Part shown: piece after piece, positions 12,339-23,935 of the stretch
How positions within the stretch are numbered: position 1 is the first letter of the stretch
How the letters are laid out: each line of letters opens with the position of its first letter
Notes under the pieces: model-generated
The model's database searches: none
The model's input: only the letters and a program-made list of their open reading frames with translations
What the model was told of the DNA's origin: nothing
Source: Baylisascaris procyonis
Taxonomy: Eukaryota > Nematoda > Chromadorea > Rhabditida > Ascarididae
Assembly (NCBI GenBank): GCA_037389465.1
Contig: JAZARR010000095.1
Coordinates: 3,602,501 to 3,666,500 of the forward strand
Direction: 5' to 3'
DNA length: 64,000 nt
Program-made: the position numbers and the translations under genes

Positions 12339-12875
12339 TTAAACAAGAAGGGGAGCACCATATAAGGAAGAAGGGAAAGAGAAATACTCATTGGGTACAT
12401 TACAAGAGGAAAGAGAGGAATATCATTTAAGAAAAAAGGAACGACAACATCACTAATTAAGGAAGAGGAATTAAGAGGGAAAAACCCCTACTAACCGTGC
12501 ACGTTAAAAGTGGAAAGATCGAATGAAAGATTATACGATAATGGAATAAATAGAGCGAAGATGAGAGTAGAAATATATGCAAATATATTATTAAAAATAC
12601 ATCGGAATATGGCGATATGCAAATTTATCAGCGACGAATGAGATGGTCGAAATGAAATTCAAAGTATTCGCTATTGAACAAGCGGCGAAAATAAACGTGA
12701 AAAAAACTTTTGCGATTTTTTATGAGATGATCTGCAACAAGTAAGACAACATTAAAAGGAAGCCAATGGTGGTTTGCGATGACTTGTTTCGGTGCAATTT
12801 CTGAGCGGAGACAAGACTCTGCATTGTAAGTCGTAAATTTCTGCAGTCATTCAGTGAACCATTGTGTCGGAGGAT

Positions 12876-13178
12876 TTAGGTGAGCCTTATTTTCTTTTTT
12901 CTACTTTGACTAAACTGCTGGATATTTGCATAGAAGTGCAGTAGTAAATTTCTATATACCCTATAGCTGTAATGAGACAGCTTCCTGATTAGTTTATTTC
13001 TTTGCCCATGCAAATTCTCTATGATAATTTCGGGCAATCTGGTAAATTGTTGGAGTTGTGCTATACTTGAGCTCCCGTACGGTATACTCAGAACCGCTGA
13101 AAAGAAGTCATTGGACGAAGATGACAGCTCCTTAGCGGTGACCTGGAGAGATTCCATTTCACTGTTGAAGCGAGACAT
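12876..13178 (-). other. 100-codon frame in left arm of palindrome B
   Basis: An ATG-initiated frame starting MSRFNSEMESLQV, identical in translation to 15107-15409 in the right arm. Its 5' third overlaps the degenerate ~65-bp subrepeats, which accounts for the Ser-rich start. It is AT-poor in that part and ends in a basic tail KKKIRLT. No known domain. It could be a real ORF of the element or an accident of the repeat; the identity only reflects the near-identical arms. Confidence 0.3.
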
Positions 13179-13340
13179 TGGGCGTGACGCCCAACTCTTT
13201 AACGTTTGCCTATAATGACTCCATTGTGTTGTTGAATACGAGTCATTAAGAACGCGCCATCACTTTGATGAGGGTCAGTGACCGCGGTGATATGTTGAAA
13301 AGGAGTCATTGGGAGGCAATGCCAGCTCCTTGATGATGGC
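13097..13340. repeat. Degenerate ~65-bp tandem subrepeats inside palindrome B
   Basis: Four copies of a motif TTGAA-n(3-4)-GA(G/A)(T)CATTGG begin near 13097, 13163, 13232 and 13294, 62 to 69 bp apart. Each is followed by a GCCAGCTCCTT-like or GCCCAACTCTTT-like box. The mirror set is in the right arm (about 14,944-15,190). Confidence 0.55.
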
Positions 13341-13700
13341 CAGCAACTTGTGTTATGTTTTACAGGTGTCCTTAGAAAGACTAATCTGTAATGAAGTGGT
13401 ATAAAGATTTATAGCTTCATGCTTTGGCATGCGCTTCGTCATCCCACTGTATGAAAATAACAGAAATACGGAGCAAGGGGGAAGTATTAAACTTCAGATG
13501 GTTCTGGATTCTTGCATTGTGAAGCCATCGAGCAATTTTTACAGTCATTCTAAATCATTCCCACAACGAATGCAAGAATAAATCACAAATATAAACATAA
13601 TCTCAACTTATAAGTTTGATGAGTAAGTAGAAGGAGGCACGTATATAGTTACTTACCGCCCTAGAGATTCAACTTTATAATTGTTCGCATTATGCTTTTT

Positions 13701-13898
13701 TTAGCCTAATTTGGGATTGAAATGTTGCAATTTCAAGCCTGAAATATCTTGGCCCATAACATGAATGTTATTGCGCCACAAATTTATCGGACACTGAGCC
13801 GTCTCAATGAGATATTCGATGCTTCTAGAGTAAATTAAAACTGAATAAATACAGATGGCGCTATCAACAACCACCACTGCAGACTCTTTCCGTTTCAT
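13701..13898 (-). other. 65-codon frame in left arm of palindrome B
   Basis: An ATG frame starting MKRKESAVVVVDSAIC, identical to 14390-14587 on the plus strand in the other arm. Part of the same DNA recurs a third time at 15539-15691, where the frame is broken, so the sequence is repeat DNA rather than a conserved gene. No domain recognised. Confidence 0.25.
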
Positions 13899-14389
13899 GC
13901 TTCATTCCTATTGTTCATCCTTCTTGCATCACAACACATACTTCATTTATCTCTTCCACTGCATGTCATTGTGGTTGTGCAAATTGTGACAGTCATATTA
14001 TGCAAACAAACATTTATCTTTACATTGTGCCAAAACTTAAAAAAAAAACAAACTCAAAGACGAACATAAAAATTCGCCCAATTCAAGTACGTAGGCACAC
14101 TTAATCGCTCTTACAGGAGGACATTGGCATTCTTGTAATGCTTAGATGAATATGAACCATTGATGAATCCGACATCTCTCACGTACACTTCACCGCGATG
14201 ACACCGTTAAAGCCACAAAGGAACCAGCAAATCATGCAAAGCAAAGAAACTTTTCGAAACTCATTCAATAATAGAATGCAGGTTTTGCAATATGACTGTC
14301 ACAATTTGCACAACCACAATGACATGCAGTGGAAGAGATAAATGAAGTATGTGTTGTGATGCAAGAAGGATGAACAATAGGAATGAAGC

Positions 14390-14587
14390 ATGAAACGGAA
14401 AGAGTCTGCAGTGGTGGTTGTTGATAGCGCCATCTGTATTTATTCAGTTTTAATTTACTCTAGAAGCATCGAATATCTCATTGAGACGGCTCAGTGTCCG
14501 ATAAATTTGTGGCGCAATAACATTCATGTTATGGGCCAAGATATTTCAGGCTTGAAATTGCAACATTTCAATCCCAAATTAGGCTAA
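14390..14587 (+). other. 65-codon frame in right arm of palindrome B
   Basis: Mirror copy of 13701-13898 with identical translation. Both arms read inward-to-outward, so the two copies would be transcribed divergently from the central spacer if expressed at all. Confidence 0.25.
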
Positions 14588-15106
14588 AAAAAGCATAATG
14601 CGAACAATTATAAAGTTGAATCTCTAGGGCGGTAAGTAACTATATACGTGCCTCCTTCTACTTACTCATCAAACTTATAAGTTGAGATTATGTTTATATT
14701 TGTGATTCTTGCATTTGTTGTGGGAATGATTTAGAATGACTGTAAAAATTGCTCGATGGCTTCACAATGCAAGAATCCAGAACCATCTGAAGTTTAATAC
14801 TTCCCCCTTGCTCCGTATTTCTGTTATTTTCATACAGTGGGATGACGAAGCGCATGCCAAAGCATGAAGCTATAAATCTTTATACCACTTCATTACAGAT
14901 TAGTCTTTCTAAGGACACCTGTAAAACATAACACAAGTTGCTGGCCATCATCAAGGAGCTGGCATTGCCTCCCAATGACTCCTTTTCAACATATCACCGC
15001 GGTCACTGACCCTCATCAAAGTGATGGCGCGTTCTTAATGACTCGTATTCAACAACACAATGGAGTCATTATAGGCAAACGTTAAAGAGTTGGGCGTCAC
15101 CGCCCA

Positions 15107-15409
15107 ATGTCTCGCTTCAACAGTGAAATGGAATCTCTCCAGGTCACCGCTAAGGAGCTGTCATCTTCGTCCAATGACTTCTTTTCAGCGGTTCTGAGTA
15201 TACCGTACGGGAGCTCAAGTATAGCACAACTCCAACAATTTACCAGATTGCCCGAAATTATCATAGAGAATTTGCATGGGCAAAGAAATAAACTAATCAG
15301 GAAGCTGTCTCATTACAGCTATAGGGTATATAGAAATTTACTACTGCACTTCTATGCAAATATCCAGCAGTTTAGTCAAAGTAGAAAAAAGAAAATAAGG
15401 CTCACCTAA
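15107..15409 (+). other. 100-codon frame in right arm of palindrome B
   Basis: Mirror copy of 12876-13178, with the same ATG and the same 100 residues. The surrounding DNA differs by a one-base indel just upstream of the ATG. Confidence 0.3.
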
Positions 15410-15538
15410 ATCCTCCGACACAATGGTTCACTGAATGACTCGGAAATTTATGGCGTACAATGCAGAGTAAAATGCCAACCTTATTGAACTACTTTTATTA
15501 ATTGAACTGTTAGTCAGCAAGTTATGGACAGAACAGTA

Positions 15539-15691
15539 TGAGATTCAACTTTATATCTGTTCGCATTGTGATTTTTTTAACCTAATTTGGGACTGAAATG
15601 TTGCAATTTAATTACTTCTACTTCTACTTCTATTAATCAAGCCTGAAATATCCTGGCCCATAACATGAATGTTATCGCGCCACAAATTTAT
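15539..15691 (-). repeat. Third, diverged partial copy of palindrome B sequence
   Basis: The DNA from AGATTCAACTTTATA to CACAAATTTATCG matches 13666-13789 of the left arm in the same orientation, with several substitutions and an inserted ~30-bp block containing an (ACTTCT)n run. It starts only 70 bp outside the right arm. It is older than the arm duplication, because it is clearly more diverged than the arms are from each other. Confidence 0.75.
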
Positions 15692-16920
15692 CGACCTCTG
15701 GGCTGCGTAAAAACGGATTTTCTTTTCTGGAGGCCTTTCGTTTTTTGATGCTCCGATCATAGTGATACTACTTACAGGAAAATAGTGAGGTCTGTCTTTA
15801 CCAAGTTCAAAAATAACTCCAATGGTTTTTTAAAAGTAAGAGCCAATAGTGCCGTGGAATAATCCTTCTTACAAAAACTTGTTGGTTTTTCTTGAACGAA
15901 ATATTCGGCAACTCAACTAGAACAAAGTAAATCTAAGAATCATTTCACAAATCTGTTCAACATCACAAACATTCATCCACTGCGGATTCTTTTTGATTCG
16001 TGCATAATTCCTACTGTACACTTCCAATCACATCACAATGCATACGTCATTATCTCAACAATTTCAGGTCATCGAAGTCGCGCAAAATGTGACTGAACAT
16101 ATCACAAAATGTGCATCTCTATTAATAAATGAGTGTCAAAAGGTTGCCCTTCTTTGCGCGATTGACGTACCTCTGCGTTTGAACAAAATCATAACGGGGA
16201 GGCGTAGATAAGAGACGAGTGGACCCACAACAATTCAAATTCACCTAAGTAAAGCAAGAATGTCTGTGCTCAAGAGAGCGATTCGATAGTGCTCAAATGT
16301 AGTTGAATTTAGACAAATTTCACACTCAGCATTTTCATTTAGTAATCTGTCAAGACCAACCATGCAATCTTATAGAGATCATTGAGTTCCGTTGATTTAT
16401 ATTAATCGTCAATATCGGCATACGAATATGGCAGTTGATAAGATTGGCTTCCTTTTCATGATCGTTCAATTAATGGTAAATCGTTTCAAATTTTCATGAA
16501 CATTTTTTCAAATTCCGAGAGTTTCAAACTTCAAATCCATAAATTTTTTAAACCAACAAATCCTTCCGCATAAAAAATAACTATACGGAAATACCTACTG
16601 CAACACTAAAAAACTTACCCTTATCGAGTGCAGGAAAGAAAATCAAACGCCACCAATCTTATCAACTACCCGTCCATATACCGACTTGTGATTTATATAA
16701 GATGAATGCACCCGACAAATTCTATGAATTCCATAAGGTCGCAACTTTCTCAGGAAGGATAGGGAGGATAACGGAAAGAACATGCATTCTACTTTGACAG
16801 AGGAACTCCAATTCAACAAATGATGACCTCTTCTGTGGTTTGCTTCATAAGAAGAAATCGAGAGCTTCGAAGATTTATAATATCAAGTTAGCGCCCTCAA
16901 AGTTGCTAATAAAAATTTTA
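15692..16920. other. Non-coding, nothing recognised
   Basis: AT-rich sequence between the palindrome B remnants and the coding-like block. No supported gene. Confidence 0.4.
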
Positions 16921-17420
16921 AGTAACTTATATTGCGTAACAGTTGATATGGTCATCTCCAACGCACCTGACTATCCTAACTGTTTTTGTGACCATTGGTC
17001 ACTGTCGCGACCCATTCTCCTATACTTCGATTCATCGATCATCTGCTCCGTCTATCGTCATTCCTCATATTCAGATTCTTCTTTGCCGATTTTTTCTTCG
17101 GAAATCTTTGCTCTGGTCCACAATCGTCGGTCAACCCCATACTCCTCCGTCCACATAGCGCGCCTTAATGACATCGTGGATATAACATTTCATACTGCCG
17201 TTCATATTTCCTCCCAACGACATATCACAATGAGTAAGCGATCGACCACAATTACACACCATCAAACTTGCCTCAAGCTCGGATGAAAGGCCAAAGCGGA
17301 GCAGTGGAAGCGCTTTCCAATCCTTGGACCATCCTGGTCTTTAAGTGTTTAGGTCTCGGTTGCTTCTTGCTGTTTTTCTTGCTCATTCTATATCTTCCTT
17401 TATTCCTTGAAAAAAGACAG
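16921..17420 (-). pseudogene. Decayed coding-like block
   Basis: Higher GC than its surroundings, with protein-like frames on the minus strand. From about 17,330 one frame reads RPGWSKDWKALPLLRFGL, then a Cys-containing stretch (MVCNCGRSLTHCDM), to a stop near 17,100. An overlapping frame continues with MWTEEYGVDRRLWTRAK and, after in-frame TGA/TAG codons, RRMGRDSDQWSQKQLG. Such a frame switch plus stops that single C-to-T changes could explain suggest a decayed gene or transposon fragment. A plus-strand alternative is a frame at 17283-17507 with one membrane segment (LGCFLLFFLLILYLPLFL). I do not recognise a family, and the strand assignment is tentative. Confidence 0.3.
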
Positions 17421-17507
17421 ATATCGACATATCAATGTAACAATGCACAAACTGAACAAAACTTGAACAAAGATCGATCGTTAACATATACTACATTCGC
17501 AAACTAA

Positions 17508-19037
17508 ACTCCGTTCATTTAAATAAAGAAAATTCTACAAAATTTTGGAGGCAATAAAGACAACAAATAAATAAAAATAAACAAAATTCTCTTCTAGAGG
17601 TGCAGAACACCTCAGATAGTCCATAAAGACATTATAAGAATGATATAAATATTAGAAGCAGAGGTCACGGAGTAGAACAAGGAAAAATAATATCGTCCGT
17701 TGCTCGTAGAGACTAGACGACTTTTGCTAATTTCTATGATCAAATGTTAACGCACTAGAGTGATCGTCATTTCGAAAAACGACTAATAATGAACTAATAA
17801 AGAGTGCAAAATTGGTAGTAATAAAAGCTAAATTTGTGGACAAAAATACGATGTCCAATCAGTCAGTTGTAAGAAATGAATAAAGGGAAAAAGAAATTGA
17901 AATTATTCAATCAAGTGTGCAGGTAGTTGAGACTTAGAAAAAACCATTAAAAATCCTGAAGAAAATTTCCAGGAATTTCCACGCACCAAAAGTTTTCCAC
18001 TGAAACCAAACTGTTAAGCAGTTTTTCATCATAGGGAGATACAACTGGACTTCAATCAATATCCTTTAGTATTCAAAAGACTCGTGAAACATTGCAGCAG
18101 CTTTAATGTTAATGCCCAATAATATCGGAAATAAAGTCTTGGTATCAAGTAACAAATTAATGATTGGTGAAAGCGGCTCTTATTATATACGTTTTTCATT
18201 TCCATCTACCACTCCCTTCCCCTTTCCCCTCCTCCATCTACCAAGTTAGTTAAACGTTCAAAGAAGATACCAGGAATTACTTCCGCTCAAACTGACTGCT
18301 TGTACAAGTTCAAAAAAAGAACGAATTCCATTTGATTTTTTTCTGGTTAGACATAAAGTAACGTTCCTTCAAACTAATCACTTATCACTATTATATGAGA
18401 AAAACTAATGCATCAGACGTTCAATTGGAAAGCGGCAAATTTAGAAGGCTCGCCTCTATTGGTGTGAACTATGGCGACCAAATTTTATCAACTGATTAGT
18501 TTTTGCGGTTCACACAAATTAAAAATAGTAAACTGAAAGACAGATACAGCCACGGACATAGACAAATGCACGCACAGAAATGACACCGCCAAATTGCATT
18601 TCTGTGAAAACTCACAAAAAGCAAATAACAAATCTTAAACTCTGTTTTTTTTTTGATTAAAATATTTCATCTTTTATAACTGTTTAGTCGACGAGACTAT
18701 ATTATCACCAAACGATTCTAAAATCGTATTCATCACTTAAGAACACCGTAACATTCTTTCAAAAAATTTTTTAATATTGATAGTGTGATGATATATCGAA
18801 AGAATAATTAAAATTCTCTCCTTTCATTCCTCATGAACACCGCGCTCGCTATAGCAAATTGAAATCCATCATAATTAAAACGAAAACGTATAGCTTTGGT
18901 GTTTTATTCTCGATTCTCGACTTTTTTCTCTTATACAAGATTAATGATGACGTAATATGCATCCGCAAAGGGGGATCTGTAGCCATCACTGAAAACGAAT
19001 GCTCTATTTGAACAAAATAATGCTTGAATTGAATTAT
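17508..19037. other. Intergenic, downstream of the UGT gene
   Basis: AT-rich, with stops in all frames. It contains a CT-rich run at about 18,205-18,240. No gene supported. Confidence 0.45.
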
Positions 19038-22000
19038 TTATTGCATTTTCAATTTTTCATTTCTCGCTATTATTTTTCTGTAGATAAATCGACATATTAA
19101 TTTCAATGTTTGAATTAAAATAATTAGAACGATAAGAGTAATAATGCTAAGTAAAGCGATGACATCAAGACATTGATATTGAATAAAGTTGAGTTTGACG
19201 CTATAAGGTACGAGGTTAGGCAGCTGCTTGAACTCGGCAACAAACTCAGTCCACTTGACGAGCAATTCTTCGGGTTGCGAAGGTTTCTTCAGTACCATAT
19301 TCCGCATTCGAACAGCGCTTTCTATGTAACTGCAAAACGTTGAGTCTATATGTTCGGTTATTTAAATGAAGCCTGACGTTGATTGACTGTATGAAAAGAG
19401 AACGACTCGATATAAAGAGTTTAACGTGAAGAGCAAACCTAGTGCCTTAACTTAAGCGGTTGGATAAAAGAATATACTATGAGCTCGCATATACTCTGAA
19501 AATCGCTGAAGTTCTAGAATGCAGGACAGTTAGCTCTTTTCCGTTCTCGGGGCAATTAGAAAGAGACAGCGATTTGCGCCTTCTTTTCGCATCGTTGCTA
19601 TTAAAGAGCATTATTGATTGTTAATGAATAAGACTTACCTGAACGAAGCACTCGCAGACTCGAACAATCTGGTTTTCTTGCTGAACGTGGGAACGTTCGA
19701 GCTGAAGGAATCTTTACCAATGAGATGAATTATGAGGTGATTTTCAGAAAGAATGAACACCGTGAAAGAAACAAACCTTGAATTGTGAAGAACGATGTCC
19801 AATGCTTTAGTGACCATCTCAGTGGTCACTTCCCCTTTACGTATACTATAGCCAAAACCATGCTTTAGGGCGAGTTTTACATTACCGGGCTGATCGCCGA
19901 ATAGTGGTATCATTATAAGAGGGACACCGGAAATGATTGCCTCTTGTAAACTGTTATATCCACCATGAGTGATCAATAATGCGGTCTTCTCGTTTTCTGA
20001 AAAATTCATCTATCGATAGACATAGCCACTTATTTTTATTGAAAGAGAAATTTTCTATGAAAATTACGATGCACCCCCTCCCGTTTTTGAAACTTCCAAT
20101 CAATCAGTTCAGCTCTCTCTCCCCCCTTCAGCTTCATCTCTGCTTCCCTTTTTCTGCCCCTCCTTTTGCATATACACTGCTTTGAGAGATAACTACCCAT
20201 TGACCCATTTCGAGTTAGCGAAATGATACATTTTTTCCTCAGCTCTTCAACCTGCATGTTGCAAATCTCCCTGTCGTTTGCCAGTATAGGTCATTTTCTC
20301 AAGGTGGACACGATTGCATGGTTATTTCGGATTTCCCAATCCGTTCAACGTGTCTTAGATGTTCGACTCTTCACTGAGGGTGTAACATATAAATGAATAT
20401 ATCTGAGAACTTCAAAGTGAATTATAAGGTTTTCTGCGTTGGTGACACAAAAGAATGTTTGGGATCCACATCGAAACTTGAATATTTCCGCTGAACAATT
20501 CAATTTAATTGTGAATTTTTTAAATTATTTACTCAAATTGAAGAAAAATCTATTATTATTGTACTACACTCTAATATAATTGTTTACATAATTACCTATA
20601 ATTATCTATAATTTTATCTATAATATTTTCGATATCATTTGCTATCTTTTTCTCATATTTAATTTTATAACAAGGCTGACTTCAGTTTGGCTCAGACTTC
20701 AGAGCTAAACATCTTTTGGAATAAGTGAAAACTTTGCCCGTATATATGGCTTTCTGCCTTCCTGCCAGACATTACAAATGAGGGCAGCCTTAGATTATGA
20801 TCCTACTTGTGGGCAATGTTATCACCTCCCATCAAACTATTGTTTTTCATATTCCATCATGCAAATATATACGAAGAACTAAAAAAATTCTCGAATTGCT
20901 CTGAATAAAAATTAGCGAAATCAATACAGTTGTTCAGCGCACTCCAAAAAGCTTCCCAATAATTTCATACACGGATTTCTTCGTATATCGTTTCATTTTT
21001 GTATGCAACTTACGAAGAAGATCCGATTGTGGAATCCATCGTTTGAGGTGCACATTGGTGGGTGTTTTACCGTCCAAATCTTTGCCTTCATAGCGTATAA
21101 TAAATTCAACGTCCGGGAATTTGCTAAAATTAGCATTCAATTTAGAGGCATGATTAATCACTCACTCGGTTGCCTGAAGTTATTTCAGCTCCTTCAAGTC
21201 TCAAAATTTTCTAGAAATGATATCCACCTGTTCGCCTTCCTATGCCTGTAGGTTTTTTTTTTGGAATTTGAACCCACATAGGGATACTTCCGATAGTCAG
21301 TGTATGTAATATTTGAAATAATTTGTGTCTCCTCCTCCATGTCATTTTGAATTGACGGTTCGGGAAAATTATCGTGGTGGGCATACGCTATGACGTTTGC
21401 GTGAAACATAAGCAATCCGATGCATTACCTTTCACGTGATATTTTGCTTGAGGGGACGAGGAATGAAAGAATTTATTAGATCGAATATTTCGGAGTTTAG
21501 TTATTCCAAGAAGTTCGAGTTTTTAGGAGTTTTAAATAAAATAAATAAATAATGCGCATCCTAACGCAACGATGAAGGTTATAAAGCTAAAAGCAATTAT
21601 CACTAACGTAACAATTGAAGCTAACCGGAAGGAATCAAGAAAAGCTTGTTTCCAACTTAGAGGCATTGCAGACGAATTTGCATGTGAACCGAACGTCATC
21701 AGAGCAACATGCTTTGCCTTATCGACGATATTTTTGATTTCCTGCAAATATTAAAATATTCGAAATGCAAATTTATCAGACCTCTTAACGCCACTCAACA
21801 AATACAATCATTTATGGCTACAAAATTTTCCACCAACCAGTTTGTCAACCGAATTGATGATTATGGGTTATCTATCCAAAATTAAACCAGTAATGAGCAA
21901 ATTTAAGCATAAATCATGTTGTGCTATCAAGCCAATGATATTAGAGTGTTACCATCTTTCATCTAAAGCGTCACAATTTTGTCATTGTGTAGTGCTTTAA

Positions 22001-23895
22001 CACAAGAATATTGACTTATCACATCCTACAAGACGATTGTATTAACCGATTTCAATTCGAACAGTGCAAAAATATTCTAAACATTAAAAAAGTTCTGGTT
22101 GCTCTATTGTTTTGAAATCATTTTAGAAGTGAAATTTCATTCAAACGTATTCTCTTTCTCTCCTACCTCTCCCCTCCACCCTCAGGTCAAATAAAATAAG
22201 AATATTTATAAGCGGAACTAGTGTGCATTATATATGGTACCACAGTGTTCGTATTGCTTAACGCCATTATTACACTTATTCGTCGATGTAAATGATTACC
22301 CATTGCTCTAGTAAACAAACTTACCTCTGTTAACGGCTTTGTATTTTTATGCTTCATTCCAAGACCACCGATGTAAATAATTTTATGCAACGTGGGACGT
22401 GGTAGATTATATAACTCGTTGCTGTTCACCATCACTAATGGGCACAATTTAGCCAATTCGATGAGATCCGGAAAATTTGGATCGACATGTTTCCGGAATA
22501 ATTCGGTCTCGTGTGCAATAAGCGCCCTTTAAAGTGACTTCCAATGAATGTGAAAAAATATAGGCTTAATTTCATAGGTTCAATTAAGTCAAGCAAATAA
22601 AAATGCAAAACGAAATTCACAATGCACCATATAATATTAGAAACTCTCGAAGTAGTTGCAAAACTTCTGCACAGAAATTTTTTCAAGCAAATTTAGGTTT
22701 CTAATCCTGCTTCATCATCAGATCATTTGGAAAACTATTTCTCAAGTTTCTTCTCATCATTTGACTTATATATAAAATAGATCATCCATTCATTTAAACT
22801 CTGAGAAATATGTTAAAAGTTCGCATTTATATTTTGCACCTTATAAAAAAATTATCAATGGATAAGAAAGCATCATTAATGCTAGATTAAGACAACTATA
22901 TTTGTACTTGAAAACTATTCAAGTTTATATGGCCGACTGCCTAAGGCGAAACCAACCGAACATTCAAAATGGGTAAGTAATTTCTTTCACAGTAAAATAA
23001 CCTCCTAGGTTATGTTCTGTAGCAAATTTCAGGAAATTTTCCAATTTACAAATCTTAGATGAAACTCATTTAAGTTCAATCAAAAAAAAGAACATATCGA
23101 AGCCGCAAAAAACTTTTACGCCTTTTGATGATTTTTCTTCAAATTTTCTGAAAATTTCAGCTCTTTCTATCGATTTCTTAATGGTGATTGCAATTTGCTT
23201 CCTGCAAAAAAAGGGAAAAAAGAAACGAAAAATTTGTGGCCGATCATCTCTCAATTGAGTGAAATTCAGAGAAAAATAATTGTGAATAGATGAGTGAAAA
23301 TTGGCGTAACAATGAATTTCTAACGTTTTTTTTTCTTCTCACGCTGATATCGCATCGTCTTGAATTATTCATTTTTATTTTTTCACATTTCAGCGATGAA
23401 ATTTGTTTCGGACTTTTTCTCTGTGTAAGGAACCATGGTGATTTTCTTCTCCATGGAAATATAAAGGGTGGGAATTTTCCACGAAATTATCCATTTTTCC
23501 ACGAAAAAGTTGGAAATTATGGATTTTTTTCATAGAATTTTTAGATCGGAAAATTTCACAAGTTATTGGCACTCAGTAGGCGGTGAAGTTTTTGTTCGCA
23601 TTCGAATTTCGAGCTCCACCACCAAGGAAATAATGAGTTCACTCTAGAGAAAAACTGCTCTTTGATGAGCATGCTCAATGAGGGAGGTTAATTACGATAC
23701 TTACCTAATTAGTCTCATCGTCTTCAATTCTCAAATTCTATCGAAGATTCACTACTCATCTGTATGATGCTCGAAAATTTACATAAATGACTTAAAATTG
23801 AATTAAACGTTTTTCGGCTATGCGGCCCACCACATCTTCAATAATTTCCCCATAAGCTGTTTTCCCCCGCGATTTACCATTTATCGTTCTGTTTT

Positions 23896-23935
<40 letters not shown>

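Larger units (their letters stand above)
9835..12816 (-). repeat. Repeat A, left copy (inverted relative to 30165-33135)
   Basis: The reverse complement of this segment matches 30165-33135 throughout, with scattered substitutions and small indels. Shared landmarks include the GTTTCACGCCGTC string near the outer end, the 94-codon frame at 10071-10355, the signal-peptide-like frame at 12141-12338 and the GAGACAAG string at the inner end. The outer boundary is blurred around 9,835. The inner boundary is sharp: the match stops exactly where palindrome B starts. No transposase or reverse transcriptase was recognised. Nature unknown: a mobile element or an inverted segmental duplication. Confidence 0.9.
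12816..15468. mobile_element. Palindrome B: foldback-like element with ~1.19-kb inverted arms
   Basis: The left arm, 12816-~14007, is the reverse complement of the right arm, ~14284-15468; a unique spacer of about 276 bp separates them. The outer ends read ACTCTGCATTGTA at 12816 and its complement at 15456-15468. The arms are almost identical: two translated frames (100 and 65 codons) are the same residue for residue on both sides. Visible differences cluster near the outer ends, plus a one-base indel in a GGCGT/GGCGGT run near 13,180 and 15,100. No transposase was seen. The structure fits a foldback-type transposon or a hairpin-mediated palindromic duplication. No convincing target-site duplication flanks it. 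Confidence 0.85.
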
